Shown piece by piece: positions 22,529 to 33,836 of a DNA stretch of 64,000 bases. Below the pieces are notes generated by a model. That model was not told the DNA's origin and did no database searches. It saw only the letters and a program-made list of their open reading frames with translations. The DNA lies in contig JAXIVH010000041.1 in the NCBI GenBank assembly GCA_036785325.1, positions 1 to 64,000 on the forward strand, written 5' to 3'. Source of the DNA: Urophycis tenuis (lineage: Eukaryota; Chordata; Actinopteri; Gadiformes; Phycidae). The position numbers were made by a program, and so were the translations under genes. Positions within the stretch are counted from its first letter, which is position 1. Every line of letters starts with the position of its first letter.

Positions 22529-22672
22529 TACAGAGATTGTGTAGGAAGTTGACCTTAGAGAAGACTCAATGGCTTACTTTCCTCACCCAAAACAACAATT
22601 TCTTGGGGTAGTCTATTCTCGCCGTAGGTACTTCGGTAATGTTTTTTTTTTTTTTTTAAGTTTTCCGGATGA

Positions 22673-22694
22673 AATGCATGCTGGGTAATTGTCT
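22673..22694 (-). promoter_or_regulatory. ZNF143/THAP11-like site between GC module and telomere-like array
   Basis: The minus strand reads ACAATTACCCAGCATGCA, one inserted base away from the ZNF143 core as I recall it (ACAATTCCCAGCATGC). It lies about 25-45 bp left of the telomere-like array and recurs at the same place in D2-D7. D0 has a weaker version. Confidence 0.3.
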
Positions 22695-22717
22695 ACTTCC
22701 TCCAATATGTCAAGTGT

Positions 22718-23650
22718 AGGTTAAGGTTAGGGTAGATTTAGGGGTAGAGTTAGCAGTTAACCTTAATGTTAGGTTTGAAGTAAATGGGAGGGGTTGCGGT
22801 TAGGGTTAAGGTTAGGGCTGAGGTTAGGGTTAGGTATAAGGTTACGGTTTAGGGTTAAGGTTAGGGTTAAGGTTAGGGTTACGGTTAGGGCTAAGGTTAG
22901 GGCTAAGGTTAGAGTAAGGGTTAGGGTTAGCGTTACGGTTAGGGTAAGGTTAGGGTTAGGGTTAGAGGTTAGGGGTTAGGGGTTAGGGTTAAGATGAGGG
23001 CTGAGGTTAGGGTTAAGGTTAGGGCTGAGGTTAGGGTTAGGTTTAAGGTTAGGGATAAGGTTAGGGTTGGGGTTACGGCCGAGATTGGGGTTAAGGTTAG
23101 GGTTGAGGTTAGGGTTAGTGTTATGGATAAGGTTAGGTTAAGTGTTAGGGCCAAGGTTAGGGTTAAGGTTATGGTTAAGATTAGGGTTAGGGCTAGAATT
23201 AGGGTTAGGGCTAAGGTTAGGGTTAGGGTTATGGCTGAGGTTAGGGTTAAGGTTAGGTTTGAGGTTAGTGTTAAGGTTAGGGCCAAGGTTAGGGTTAGGG
23301 TTAAGGTTAGGGTTAGGGCTAAGGTTAGGGTTAGGGTTATGGCTGAGGCTAGGGTTAGGGCTAAAGTTAGGGCAAAGGTTAGAGTTAGGGTTAGCGTTAG
23401 AGTTAGGGTAGGGTTAGTGTTGGAGGTTAGGGTAGGCTTAGGGTTAGAGTTAGAGTAGGGGTTAGGGTTAGAGTTAGAGTAGGGGTTAGGGTTAGTGTTA
23501 AGGCTAAGGTTAGGGGTTGAGGTTAGTGTTAAGATTAGGGCCAAGGTAAGGGTTAGTGTTAGGGTTGAGTTAGGGTTAGGGCTAAGGTTAGGCCTATGGT
23601 TAGGGTTGGGGTTGAGGTTATCCCTAGGGTTAGAGTTAGAGCTAGAGATT
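22718..23650 (+). repeat. Degenerate telomere-like array of D1
   Basis: About 930 bp of TTAGGG-derived hexamers, ending in GTTAGAGTTAGAGCTAGAG. The repeat has no stop codons over long stretches in several frames, producing spurious 154- and 242-codon frames (RAEVRVKV-type on plus, TLTLTLAL-type on minus). Confidence 0.93.
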
Positions 23651-23736
23651 GAGGAAGGTAGAGTCAAGGTGAGACAGTCTGTACGGACTGAACTCACCCC
23701 CGCCGGATCGGGCTAGTACACTCTATCTCCCCCAAC

Positions 23737-23756
23737 TCCCTCATTTCCATGAGGGA
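23737..23756. other. Perfect 8-bp hairpin in right module
   Basis: TCCCTCAT, loop TTCC, then ATGAGGGA. It is kept without change in all seven long units. No U-tract or other terminator feature follows. Confidence 0.6.
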
Positions 23757-23942
23757 AGACAGGGGAGAAGAGATGGGAGGAGTATATATATTTAATATTT
23801 TTTTTTTTAGTAAATAAATACATCGAGAGACTCACAGCTGGAGTGGGTTTTAATCTTTGTATTCAAGGTTGTTCCTCCTCTTTTGATTCCTCGCTGGTGG
23901 TGCGTCGTCTCCACCTAGTGGTCGTTTTGTGAAGAAGAGTTA

Positions 23943-23990
23943 TAGAAATAGAAATAGAACTATTGTTCCCAGGTTGGGAAATTGCATTAA
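23943..23990 (-). mobile_element. LINE-like 3' tail fragment in reverse orientation
   Basis: Read on minus: GCAATTTCCCAACCTGGGAA, then CAATAG and TATTTC repeats. Similar in form to the D0 tail at 20166-20224 but opposite in orientation and in a different module. D2-D7 carry a longer version ending GAGTATTTCTATTTC. Confidence 0.5.
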
Positions 23991-24984
23991 TAGGTAAGTA
24001 ATAATAATAATAATAGGTAATTGCAATAGTTGGTAAGGTAATCTATATTTAATTTATTTATTTATATTTGTATATTTATTTAGTCTATTTATTTATTCAT
24101 TTTTGTTTATTTATTTATTTAGATAAAGAGGATCACAGCTGGAGTGAGTTTTTAGTCTTTGTGTTAAAGGCTGGTTGCCTTCTTTTGATTCTTCAGTGGT
24201 GGTCCATCGCCTCCATCTAGTGGTCGTTTTGTGAATAACAGTTGGTAAGGTAATATAAATGGGTTGTGTAGAGAGCCCGTTCTTTCCATGGCCCTGGCTC
24301 GGTTAGGTTCGTTAGAGTTATCTCGATGACCCCCCCCCCACCTCATTCAACGACTCGGTAGTTGAATAGGGGATCAAAGGCAGTTGCACTCGCCAATATC
24401 TAGTCATCCGCAGCTCTCTTTTCCCATATTACCAAGAATGAAGTAAAACGAAATGGTTATCTGTCTTGTTGTGATATAACCGCTGATTTGGAGATATAGA
24501 CTTGTTTTTCCTTTTCGCAAAGGTTTTCTTTGTTCCAAGATGAAGGTCAATCTAGTTTGATTGAAGGTACTTCCAATGCATTGGTATATTTACTTATTTG
24601 AATAAAGACGAGTCACAGCTGGAGTGAGACTTTTCTTTTCCATTTCTATTTTAGTATAAACGTGCTATCGAAATATTAGGACACGTCATCAGTAGTGGAC
24701 CCTGGGATCATAGGGTGTTTCTGGCCATTGTCACTATACACCCTCACCCAAGGGAGGCCCCCCCGAGAGTGATCAATTCTCAAGGTGTGTCGTTTCCGAA
24801 ATGGAATTGGTATTGGGTTTGAGCTTTTTTAGGAGTGATCATTTGTTGAGGTAACGTCGAGGTAAGTAAAGGTAAGTAAAACACTTTTTAGGATACATTG
24901 TTTTGGTTATGGAGAGGAGGGGGCACATACTTACCCCCTGACCAGCACAAACCAGTTGTTAACACCGCTAGGTAGCCCTGGTTT

Positions 24985-25302
24985 GGCCAATCAGGGCCGG
25001 AGCTTGGTTCTTGTCCTCTGTTGGGTCCAGATGAACTAGCAGAAAACTGGGGTCACGAAGGACCGAGGCCAGCCGTGACAAAGCACTGCCTCCACGGTCC
25101 CCCAATGCAGCTATCCTCAGCGATGGGTGTCCAGACCTAGGAAAGACCAAGACCAGCCCCGACCAGCGGTGCCTTCCCAGTCGGTCCCAGGGTAGGAAAG
25201 GCCAAGGCCAGCCGCGACTAAGCACTGCCTCCCTGGCCCCTCCAGGACCCCATGCCGAACAGCCTGTTAATAACAATTCCTGTGCCCCATACACCGCGCG
25301 AC
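24985..25302 (-). other. GC-rich CCAAT module of D2
   Basis: Minus-strand frame at 24968-25294, matching the D3-D7 sequence exactly at the amino-acid level. Confidence 0.5.
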
Positions 25303-25488
25303 TACAGAGATTGTGTAGGAAGTTGACCTTAGAGAAGACTCAATGGCTTACTTTCCTCACCCAAAACAACAATTTCTTGGGGTAGTCTATTCTCGCCGTA
25401 GGTACTTCGGTAATGGGTTTTTTTGTGAAAAGTTTTCCGGATGAAATGCATGCTGGGTAATTGTCTTCTTCCTCCAATATGTCAAGTG

Positions 25489-26430
25489 TAGGTTAAGGTT
25501 AGGGTAGATTTAGGGGTAGAGTTAGCAGTTAACCTTAACGTTAGGTTTGAAGTAAATGGGAGGGGTTGCGGTTAGGGTTAAGGTTAGGGCTGAGGTTAGG
25601 GTTAGGTATAATGTTACGGTTTAGGGTTAAGGTTAGGGTTACGGTTAGGGCTAAGGTTAGGGCTAAGGTTAGAGTAAGGGTTAGGGTTAGCGTTACGGTT
25701 AGGGTAAGGTTTGGGTTAGGGTTAGAGGTTAGGGGTTAGGGGTTAGGGTTAAGATGAGGGCTGAGGTTAGGGTTAAGGTTAGGGCTGAGGTTAGGGTTAA
25801 GGTTAGGGCTGAGGTTAGGGTTAGGTTTAAGGTTAGGGATAAGGTTAGGGTTGGGGTTACGGCTGAGATTGGGGTTAAGGTTAGGGTTGAGGTTAGGGTT
25901 AGTGTTATCGATAAGGTTAGGTTAAGTGTTAGGGCCAAGGTTAGGGTTAAGGTTATGGTTAAGATTAGGGTTAGGGCTAGAATTAGGGTTAGGGCTAAGG
26001 TTAGGGTTAGGGTTATGGCTGAGGTTAGGGTTAAGGTTAGGTTTGAGGTTAGTGTTAAGGTTAGGGCCAAGGTTAGGGTTAGGGCTAAGGTTAGGGTTAG
26101 GGCTAAGGTTAGGGTTAGGGTTATGGCTGAGGCTAGGGTTAGGGCTAAAGTTAGGGCAAAGGTTAGAGTTAGGGTTAGCGTTAGAGTTAGGGTAGGGTTA
26201 GTGTTGGAGGTTAGGGTAGGCTTAGGGTTAGAGTTAGAGTAGGGGTTAGGGTTAGAGTTAGAGTAGGGGTTAGGGTTAGTGTTAAGGCTAAGGTTAGGGG
26301 TTGAGGTTAGTGTTAAGATTAGGGCCAAGGTAAGGGTTAGTGTTAGGGTTGGGTTAGGGTTAGGGCTAAGGTTAGGCCTATGGTTAGGGTTGGGGTTGAG
26401 GTTATCCCTAGGGTTAGAGTTAGAGCTAGA
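25489..26430 (+). repeat. Degenerate telomere-like array of D2
   Basis: About 940 bp. Longest minus-strand spurious frame (250 codons) because of the extra 24-bp block. Confidence 0.93.
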
Positions 26431-27772
26431 GATTGAGGAAGGTAGAGTCAAGGTGAGACAGTCTGTACGGACTGAACTCACCCCCGCCGGATCGGGCTAG
26501 TACACTCTATCTCCCCCAACTCCCTCATTTCCATGAGGGAAGACAGGGGAGAAGAGATGGGAGGAGTATATATATTTAATATATATTTTTTTAGTAAATA
26601 AATACATCGAGAGACTCACAGCTGGAGTGGGTTTTAATCTTTGTATTCAAGGTTGTTCCTCCTCTTTTGATTCCTCGCTGGTGGTGCGTCGTCTCCACCT
26701 AGTGGTCGTTTTGTGAAGAAGAGTTATAGAAATAGAAATAGAAATACTCTATTGTTCCCAGGTTGGGAAATTGCATTAATAGGTAAGTAATAATAATAAT
26801 AATAGGTAATTGCAATAGTTGGTAAGGTAATCTATATTTAATTTATTTATTTATATTTGTATATTTATTTAGTCTATTTATTTATTCATTTTTGTTTATT
26901 TATTTATTTAGATAAAGAGGATCACAGCTGGAGTGAGTTTTTAGTCTTTGTGTTAAAGGCTGGTTGCCTTCTTTTGATTCTTCAGTGGTGGTCCATCGCC
27001 TCCATCTAGTGGTCGTTTTGTGAATAACAGTTGGTAAGGTAATATAAATGGGTTGTGTAGAGAGCCCGTTCTTTCGATGGCCCTGGCTCGGTTAGGTTCG
27101 TTAGAGTTATCTCGATGACCCCCCCCCACCTCATCCAACGACTCGGTAGTTGAATAGGGGATCAAAGGCAGTTGCACTCGCCAATATCTAGTCATCCGCA
27201 GCTCTCTTTTCCCATATTACCAAGAATGAAGTAAAACGAAATGGTTATCTGTCTTGTTGTGATATAACCGCTGATTTGGAGATATAGACTTGTTTTTCCT
27301 TTTCCCAAAGGTTTTCTTTGTTCCAAGATGAAGGTCAATCTAGTTTGATTGAAGGTACTTCCAATGCATTGGTATATTTACTTATTTGAATAAAGACGAG
27401 TCACAGCTGGAGTGAGACTTTTCTTTTCCATTTCTATTTTAGTATAAACGTGCTATCGAAATATTAGGACACGTCATCAGTAGTGGACCCTGGGATCATA
27501 GGGTGTTTCTGGCCATTGTCACTATACACCCTCACCCAAGGGAGGCCCCCCCGAGAGTGATCAATTCTCAAGGTGTGTCGTTTCCGAAATGGAATTGGTA
27601 TTGGGTTTAAGCTTTTTTAGGAGTGATCATTTGTTGAGGTAACGTCGAGGTAAGTAAAGGTAAGTAAAACACTTTTTAGGATACATTGTTTTGGTTATGG
27701 AGAGGAGGGGGCACATACTTACCCCCTGACCAGCACAAACCAGTTGTTAACACCGCTAGGTAGCCCTGGTTT

Positions 27773-28090
27773 GGCCAATCAGGGCCGGAGCTTGGTTCTT
27801 GTCCTCTGTTGGGTCCAGATGAACTAGCAGAAAACTGGGGTCACGAAGGACCGAGGCCAGCCGTGACAAAGCACTGCCTCCACGGTCCCCCAATGCAGCT
27901 ATCCTCAGCGATGGGTGTCCAGACCTAGGAAAGACCAAGACCAGCCCCGACCAGCGGTGCCTTCCCAGTCGGTCCCAGGGTAGGAAAGGCCAAGGCCAGC
28001 CGCGACTAAGCACTGCCTCCCTGGCCCCTCCAGGACCCCATGCCGAACAGCCTGTTAATAACAATTCCTGTGCCCCATACACCGCGCGAC
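27773..28090 (-). other. GC-rich CCAAT module of D3
   Basis: Minus-strand frame at 27756-28082, identical in translation to D2. Confidence 0.5.
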
Positions 28091-28277
28091 TACAGAGATT
28101 GTGTAGGAAGTTGACCTTAGAGAAGACTCAATGGCTTACTTTCCTCACCCAAAACAACAATTTCTTGGGGTAGTCTATTCTCGCCGTAGGTACTTCGGTA
28201 ATGGGTTTTTTTGTGAAAAGTTTTCCGGATGAAATGCATGCTGGGTAATTGTCTTCTTCCTCCAATATGTCAAGTGT

Positions 28278-29212
28278 AGGTTAAGGTTAGGGTAGATTTA
28301 GGGGTAGAGTTAGCAGTTAACCTTAACGTTAGGTTTGAAGTAAATGGGAGGGGTTGCGGTTAGGGTTAAGGTTAGGGCTGAGGTTAGGGTTAGGTATAAG
28401 GTTACGGTTTAGGGTTAAGGTTAGGGTTAAGGTTAGGGTTACGGTTAGGGCTAAGGTTAGGGCTAAGGTTAGAGTAAGGGTTAGGGTTAGCGTTACGGTT
28501 AGGGTAAGGTTAGGGTTAGGGTTAGAGGTTAGGGGTTAGGGGTTAGGGTTAAGATGAGGGCTGAGGTTAGGGTTAAGGTTAGGGCTGAGGTTAGGGTTAG
28601 GTTTAAGGTTAGGGATAAGGTTAGGGTTGGGGTTACGGCTGAGATTGGGGTTAAGGTTAGGGTTGAGGTTAGGGTTAGTGTTATGGATAAGGTTAGGTTA
28701 AGTGTTAGGGCCAAGGTTAGGGTTAAGGTTATGGTTAAGATTAGGGTTAGGGCTAGAATTAGGGTTAGGGCTAAGGTTAGGGTTAGGGTTATGGCTGAGG
28801 ATAGGGTTAAGGTTAGGTTTGAGGTTAGTGTTAAGGTTAGGGCTAAGGTTAGGGTTAGGGTTAAGGTTAGGGTTAGGGCTAAGGTTAGGGTTAGGGTTAT
28901 GGCTGAGGCTAGGGTTAGGGCTAAAGTTAGGGCAAAGGTTAGAGTTAGGGTTAGCGTTAGAGTTAGGGTAGGGTTAGTGTTGGAGGTTAGGGTAGGCTTA
29001 GGGTTAGAGTTAGAGTAGGGGTTAGGGTTAGAGTTAGAGTAGGGGTTAGGGTTAGTGTTAAGGCTAAGGTTAGGGGTTGAGGTTAGTGTTAAGATTAGGG
29101 CCAAGGTAAGGGTTAGTGTTAGGGTTGAGTTAGGGTTAGGGCTAAGGTTAGGCCTATGGTTAGGGTTGGGGTTGAGGTTATCCCTAGGGTTAGAGTTAGA
29201 GCTAGAGATTGA
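28278..29212 (+). repeat. Degenerate telomere-like array of D3
   Basis: About 935 bp, with the same hexamer-variant order as D1, D4 and D5. Confidence 0.93.
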
Positions 29213-30547
29213 GGAAGGTAGAGTCAAGGTGAGACAGTCTGTACGGACTGAACTCACCCCCGCCGGATCGGGCTAGTACACTCTATCTCCCCCAACTCCC
29301 TCATTTCCATGAGGGAAGACAGGGGAGAAGAGATGGGAGGAGTATATATATTTAATTTATATTTTTTTAGTAAATAAATACATCGAGAGACTCACCGCTG
29401 GAGTGGGTTTTAATCTTTGTATTCAAGGTTGTTCCTCCTCTTTTGATTCCTCGCTGGTGGTGCGTCGTCTCCACCTAGTGGTCGTTTTGTGAAGAAGAGT
29501 TATAGAAATAGAAATAGAAATACTCTATTGTTCCCAGGTTGGGAAATTGCATTAATAGGTAAGTAATAATAATAATAATAGGTAATTGCAATAGTTGGTA
29601 AGGTAATCTATATTTAATTTATTTATTTATATTTGTATATTTATTTAGTCTATTTATTTATTCATTTTTGTTTATTTATTTATTTAGATAAAGAGGATCA
29701 CAGCTGGAGTGAGTTTTTAGTCTTTGTGTTAAAGGCTGGTTGCCTTCTTTTGATTCTTCAGTGGTGGTCCATCGCCTCCATCTAGTGGTCGTTTTGTGAA
29801 TAACAGTTGGTAAGGTAATATAAATGGGTTGTGTAGAGAGCCCGTTCTTTCGATGGCCCTGGCTCGGTTAGGTTCGTTAGAGTTATCTCGATGACCCCCC
29901 CCACCTCATCCAACGACTCGGTAGTTGAATAGGGGATCAAAGGCAGTTGCACTCGCCAATATCTAGTCATCCGCAGCTCTCTTTTCCCATATTACCAAGA
30001 ATGAAGTAAAACGAAATGGTTATCTGTCTTGTTGTGATATAACCGCTGATTTGGAGATATAGACTTGTTTTTCCTTTTCCCAAAGGTTTTCTTTGTTCCA
30101 AGATGAAGGTCAATCTAGTTTGAGTGAAGGTACTTCCAATGCATTGGTATATTTACTTATTTGAATAAAGACGAGTCACAGCTGGAGTGAGACTTTTCTT
30201 TTCCATTTCTATTTTAGTATAAACGTGCTATCGAAATATTAGGACACGTCATCAGTAGTGGACCCTGGGATCATAGGGTGTTTCTGGCCATTGTCACTAT
30301 ACACCCTCACCCAAGGGAGGCCCCCCCGAGAGTGATCAATTCTCAAGGTGTGTCGTTTCCGAAATGGAATTGGTATTGGGTTTAAGCTTTTTTAGGAGTG
30401 ATCATTTGTTGAGGTAACGTCGAGGTAAGTAAAGGTAAGTAAAACACTTTTTAGGATACATTGTTTTGGTTATGGAGAGGAGGGGGCACATACTTACCCC
30501 CTGACCAGCACAAACCAGTTGTTAACACCGCTAGGTAGCCCTGGTTT

Positions 30548-30865
30548 GGCCAATCAGGGCCGGAGCTTGGTTCTTGTCCTCTGTTGGGTCCAGATGAACT
30601 AGCAGAAAACTGGGGTCACGAAGGACCGAGGCCAGCCGTGACAAAGCACTGCCTCCACGGTCCCCCAATGCAGCTATCCTCAGCGATGGGTGTCCAGACC
30701 TAGGAAAGACCAAGACCAGCCCCGACCAGCGGTGCCTTCCCAGTCGGTCCCAGGGTAGGAAAGGCCAAGGCCAGCCGCGACTAAGCACTGCCTCCCTGGC
30801 CCCTCCAGGACCCCATGCCGAACAGCCTGTTAATAACAATTCCTGTGCCCCATACACCGCGCGAC
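30548..30865 (-). other. GC-rich CCAAT module of D4
   Basis: Minus-strand frame at 30531-30857, unchanged from D3. Confidence 0.5.
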
Positions 30866-31051
30866 TACAGAGATTGTGTAGGAAGTTGACCTTAGAGAAG
30901 ACTCAATGGCTTACTTTCCTCACCCAAAACAACAATTTCTTGGGGTAGTCTATTCTCGCCGTAGGTACTTCGGTAATGGGTTTTTTTGTGAAAAGTTTTC
31001 CGGATGAAATGCATGCTGGGTAATTGTCTTCTTCCTCCAATATGTCAAGTG

Positions 31052-31985
31052 TAGGTTAAGGTTAGGGTAGATTTAGGGGTAGAGTTAGCAGTTAACCTTA
31101 ACGTTAGGTTTGAAGTAAATGGGAGGGGTTGCGGTTAGGGTTAAGGTTAGGGCTGAGGTTAGGGTTAGGTATAAGGTTACGGTTTAGGGTTAAGGTTAGG
31201 GTTAAGGTTAGGGTTACGGTTAGGGCTAAGGTTAGGGCTAAGGTTAGAGTAAGGGTTAGGGTTAGCGTTACGGTTAGGGTAAGGTTAGGGTTAGGGTTAG
31301 AGGTTAGGGGTTAGGGGTTAGGGTTAAGATGAGGGCTGAGGTTAGGGTTAAGGTTAGGGCTGAGGTTAGGGTTAGGTTTAAGGTTAGGGATAAGGTTAGG
31401 GTTGGGGTTACGGCTGAGATTGGGGTTAAGGTTAGGGTTGAGGTTAGGGTTAGTGTTATGGATAAGGTTAGGTTAAGTGTGAGGGCCAAGGTTAGGGTTA
31501 AGGTTATGGTTAAGATTAGGGTTAGGGCTAGAATTAGGGTTAGGGCTAAGGTTAGGGTTAGGGTTATGGCTGAGGTTAGGGTTAAGGTTAGGTTTGAGGT
31601 TAGTGTTAAGGTTAGGGCCAAGGTTAGGGTTAGGGTTAAGGTTAGGGTTAGGGCTAAGGTTAGGGTTAGGGTTATGGCTGAGGCTAGGGTTAGGGCTAAA
31701 GTTAGGGCAAAGGTTAGAGTTAGGGTTAGCGTTAGAGTTAGGGTAGGGTTAGTGTTGGAGGTTAGGGTAGGCTTAGGGTTAGAGTTAGAGTAGGGGTTAG
31801 GGTTAGAGTTAGAGTAGGGGTTAGGGTTAGTGTTAAGGCTAAGGTTAGGGGTTGAGGTTAGTGTTAAGATTAGGGCCAAGGTAAGGGTTAGTGTTAGGGT
31901 TGAGTTAGGGTTAGGGCTAAGGTTAGGCCTATGGTTAGGGTTGGGTTTGAGGTTATCCCTAGGGTTAGAGTTAGAGCTAGAGATT
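31052..31985 (+). repeat. Degenerate telomere-like array of D4
   Basis: About 934 bp. Private AGTGTGAGGGCC near 31476 and GGGTTTGAGG near 31951. Confidence 0.93.
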
Positions 31986-33331
31986 GAGGAAGGTAGAGTC
32001 AAGGTGAGACAGTCTGTACGGACTGAACTCACCCCCGCCGGATCGGGCTAGTACACTCTATCTCCCCCAACTCCCTCATTTCCATGAGGGAAGACAGGGG
32101 AGAAGAGATGGGAGGAGTATATATATTTAATATATATTTTTTTAGTAAATAAATACATCGAGAGACTCACCGCTGGAGTGGGTTTTAATCTTTGTATTCA
32201 AGGTTGTTCCTCCTCTTTTGATTCCTCGCTGGTGGTGCGTCGTCTCCACCTAGTGGTCGTTTTGTGAAGAAGAGTTATAGAAATAGAAATAGAAATACTC
32301 TATTGTTCCCAGGTTGGGAAATTGCATTAATAGGTAAGTAATAATAATAGTAACAATAATAATAGGTAATTGCAATAGTTGGTAAGGTAATCTATATTTA
32401 ATTTATTTATTTATATTTGTATATTTATTTAGTCTATTTATTTATTCATTTTTGTTTATTTATTTATTTAGATAAAGAGGATCACAGCTGGAGTGAGTTT
32501 TTAGTCTTTGTGTTAAAGGCTGGTTGCCTTCTTTTGATTCTTCAGTGGTGGTCCATCGCCTCCATCTAGTGGTCGTTTTGTGAATAACAGTTGGTAAGGT
32601 AATATAAATGGGTCGTGTAGAGAGCCCGTTCTTTCGATGGCCCTGGCTCGGTTAGGTTCGTTAGAGTTATCTCGATGACCCCCCCCACCTCATCCAACGA
32701 CTCGGTAGTTGAATAGGGGATCAAAGGCAGTTGCACTCGCCAATATCTAGTCATCCGCAGCTCTCTTTTCCCATATTACCAAGAATGAAGTAAAACGAAA
32801 TGGTTATCTGTCTTGTTGTGATATAACCGCTGATTTGGAGATATAGACTTGTTTTTCCTTTTCCCAAAGGTTTTCTTTGTTCCAAGATGAAGGTCAATCT
32901 AGTTTGATTGAAGGTACTTCCAATGCATTGGTATATTTACTAATTTGAATAAAGACGAGTCACAGCTGGAGTGAGACTTTTCTTTTCCATTTCTATTTTA
33001 GTATAAACGTGCTATCGAAATATTAGGACACGTCATCAGTAGTGGACCCTGGGATCATAGGGTGTTTCTGGCCATTGTCACTATACACCCTCACCCAAGG
33101 GAGGCCCCCCCGAGAGTGATCAATTCTCAAGGTGTGTCGTTTCCGAAATGGAATTGGTATTGGGTTTAAGCTCTTTTAGGAGTGATCATTTGTTGAGGTA
33201 ACGTCGAGGTAAGTAAAGGTAAGTAAAACACTTTTTAGGATACATTGTTTTGGTTATGGAGAGGAGGGGGCACATACTTACCCCCTGACCAGCACAAACC
33301 AGTTGTTAACACCGCTAGGTAGCCCTGGTTT

Positions 33332-33649
33332 GGCCAATCAGGGCCGGAGCTTGGTTCTTGTCCTCTGTTGGGTCCAGATGAACTAGCAGAAAACTGGGGT
33401 CACGAAGGACCGAGGCCAGCCGTGACAAAGCACTGCCTCCACGGTCCCCCAATGCAGCTATCCTCAGCGATGGGTGTCCAGACCTAGGAAAGACCAAGAC
33501 CAGCCCCGACCAGCGGTGCCTTCCCAGACGGTCCCAGGGTAGGAAAGGCCAAGGCCAGCCGCGACTAAGCACTGCCTCCCTGGCCCCTCCAGGACCCCAT
33601 GCCGAACAGCCTGTTAATAACAATTCCTGTGCCCCATACACCGCGCGAC
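33332..33649 (-). other. GC-rich CCAAT module of D5
   Basis: Minus-strand frame at 33315-33641. A private A in CCCAGACGGTCC is synonymous in that frame (CGA to CGT). Confidence 0.5.
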
Positions 33650-33836
33650 TACAGAGATTGTGTGGGAAGTTGACCTTAGAGAAGACTCAATGGCTTACTT
33701 TCCTCACCCAAAACAACAATTTCTTGGGGTAGTCTATTCTCGCCGTAGGTACTTCGGTAATGGGTTTTTTTGTGAAAAGTTTTCCGGATGAAATGCATGC
33801 TGGGTAATTGTCTTCTTCCTCCAATATGTCAAGTGT

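Larger units (their letters stand above)
21538..24309 (+). repeat. D unit, copy D1 (long form)
   Basis: First long unit, 2772 bp: start module (21538-22210), GC module, linker with a T15-17 run near 22639 in place of the usual T7 linker, telomere-like array (22718-23650) and right module (23651-24309). Private changes are GTCCCGATGAAC near 22252 and a shortened reverse LINE-like tail (GAAATAGAACTATTG). Confidence 0.93.
23651..24309 (+). repeat. Right module of long D units (shown for D1)
   Basis: Present in D1-D7 and absent from D0. It holds AGTCTGTACGGACT, a hairpin, two direct repeats of about 120 bp (23812-23936 and 24123-24237) sharing TCACAGCTGGAGTG, CTTTTGATTC and CTAGTGGTCGTTTTGTGAA, a reverse LINE-like tail, an (ATA)n run and (TTTA)n-rich DNA. 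It ends CCCTGGCTCGGTTAGGTT. CCTAGTGGT-type motifs are common in fish interspersed repeats, so it probably came in with a retroelement. Equivalent parts are 26431-27098, 29213-29874, 31986-32658, 34770-35433, 37529-38191 and 40287-40949. Confidence 0.75.
24310..27098 (+). repeat. D unit, copy D2 (long form)
   Basis: 2789 bp. Its array has one extra 24-bp block (GGTTAAGGTTAGGGCTGA-type) relative to D1 and lacks a 12-bp block near its start. Private changes are GTTATCGATAAG, GGTATAATGTTACGG and TTTGAGCTTTTTT. Confidence 0.94.
27099..29874 (+). repeat. D unit, copy D3 (long form)
   Basis: 2776 bp. Shares CTCACCGCTGGAG (for CTCACAGCTGGAG) in the right module with D4 only. Private GAGGATAGGG in the array. 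Confidence 0.94.
29875..32658 (+). repeat. D unit, copy D4 (long form)
   Basis: 2784 bp. The (ATA)n run near 32340 is expanded with interruptions (AATAGTAACAATAAT). Private GTTTGAGTGAAGG and GGGTCGTGTAG. Confidence 0.94.

Noticed and set aside
22994..23458. Plus-strand frames of 83-162 codons (RAEVRVKV and LGLRLGL types) in the arrays
   Set aside because: Same telomere-like repeat read in other frames. No start context and no complexity.
22969..23697. Long minus-strand frame of 242 codons (TLTLTLAL type), with counterparts in the other long units
   Set aside because: It is the translation of the CCCTAA-type strand of degenerate telomeric repeat. Low complexity, and its length simply tracks array length.
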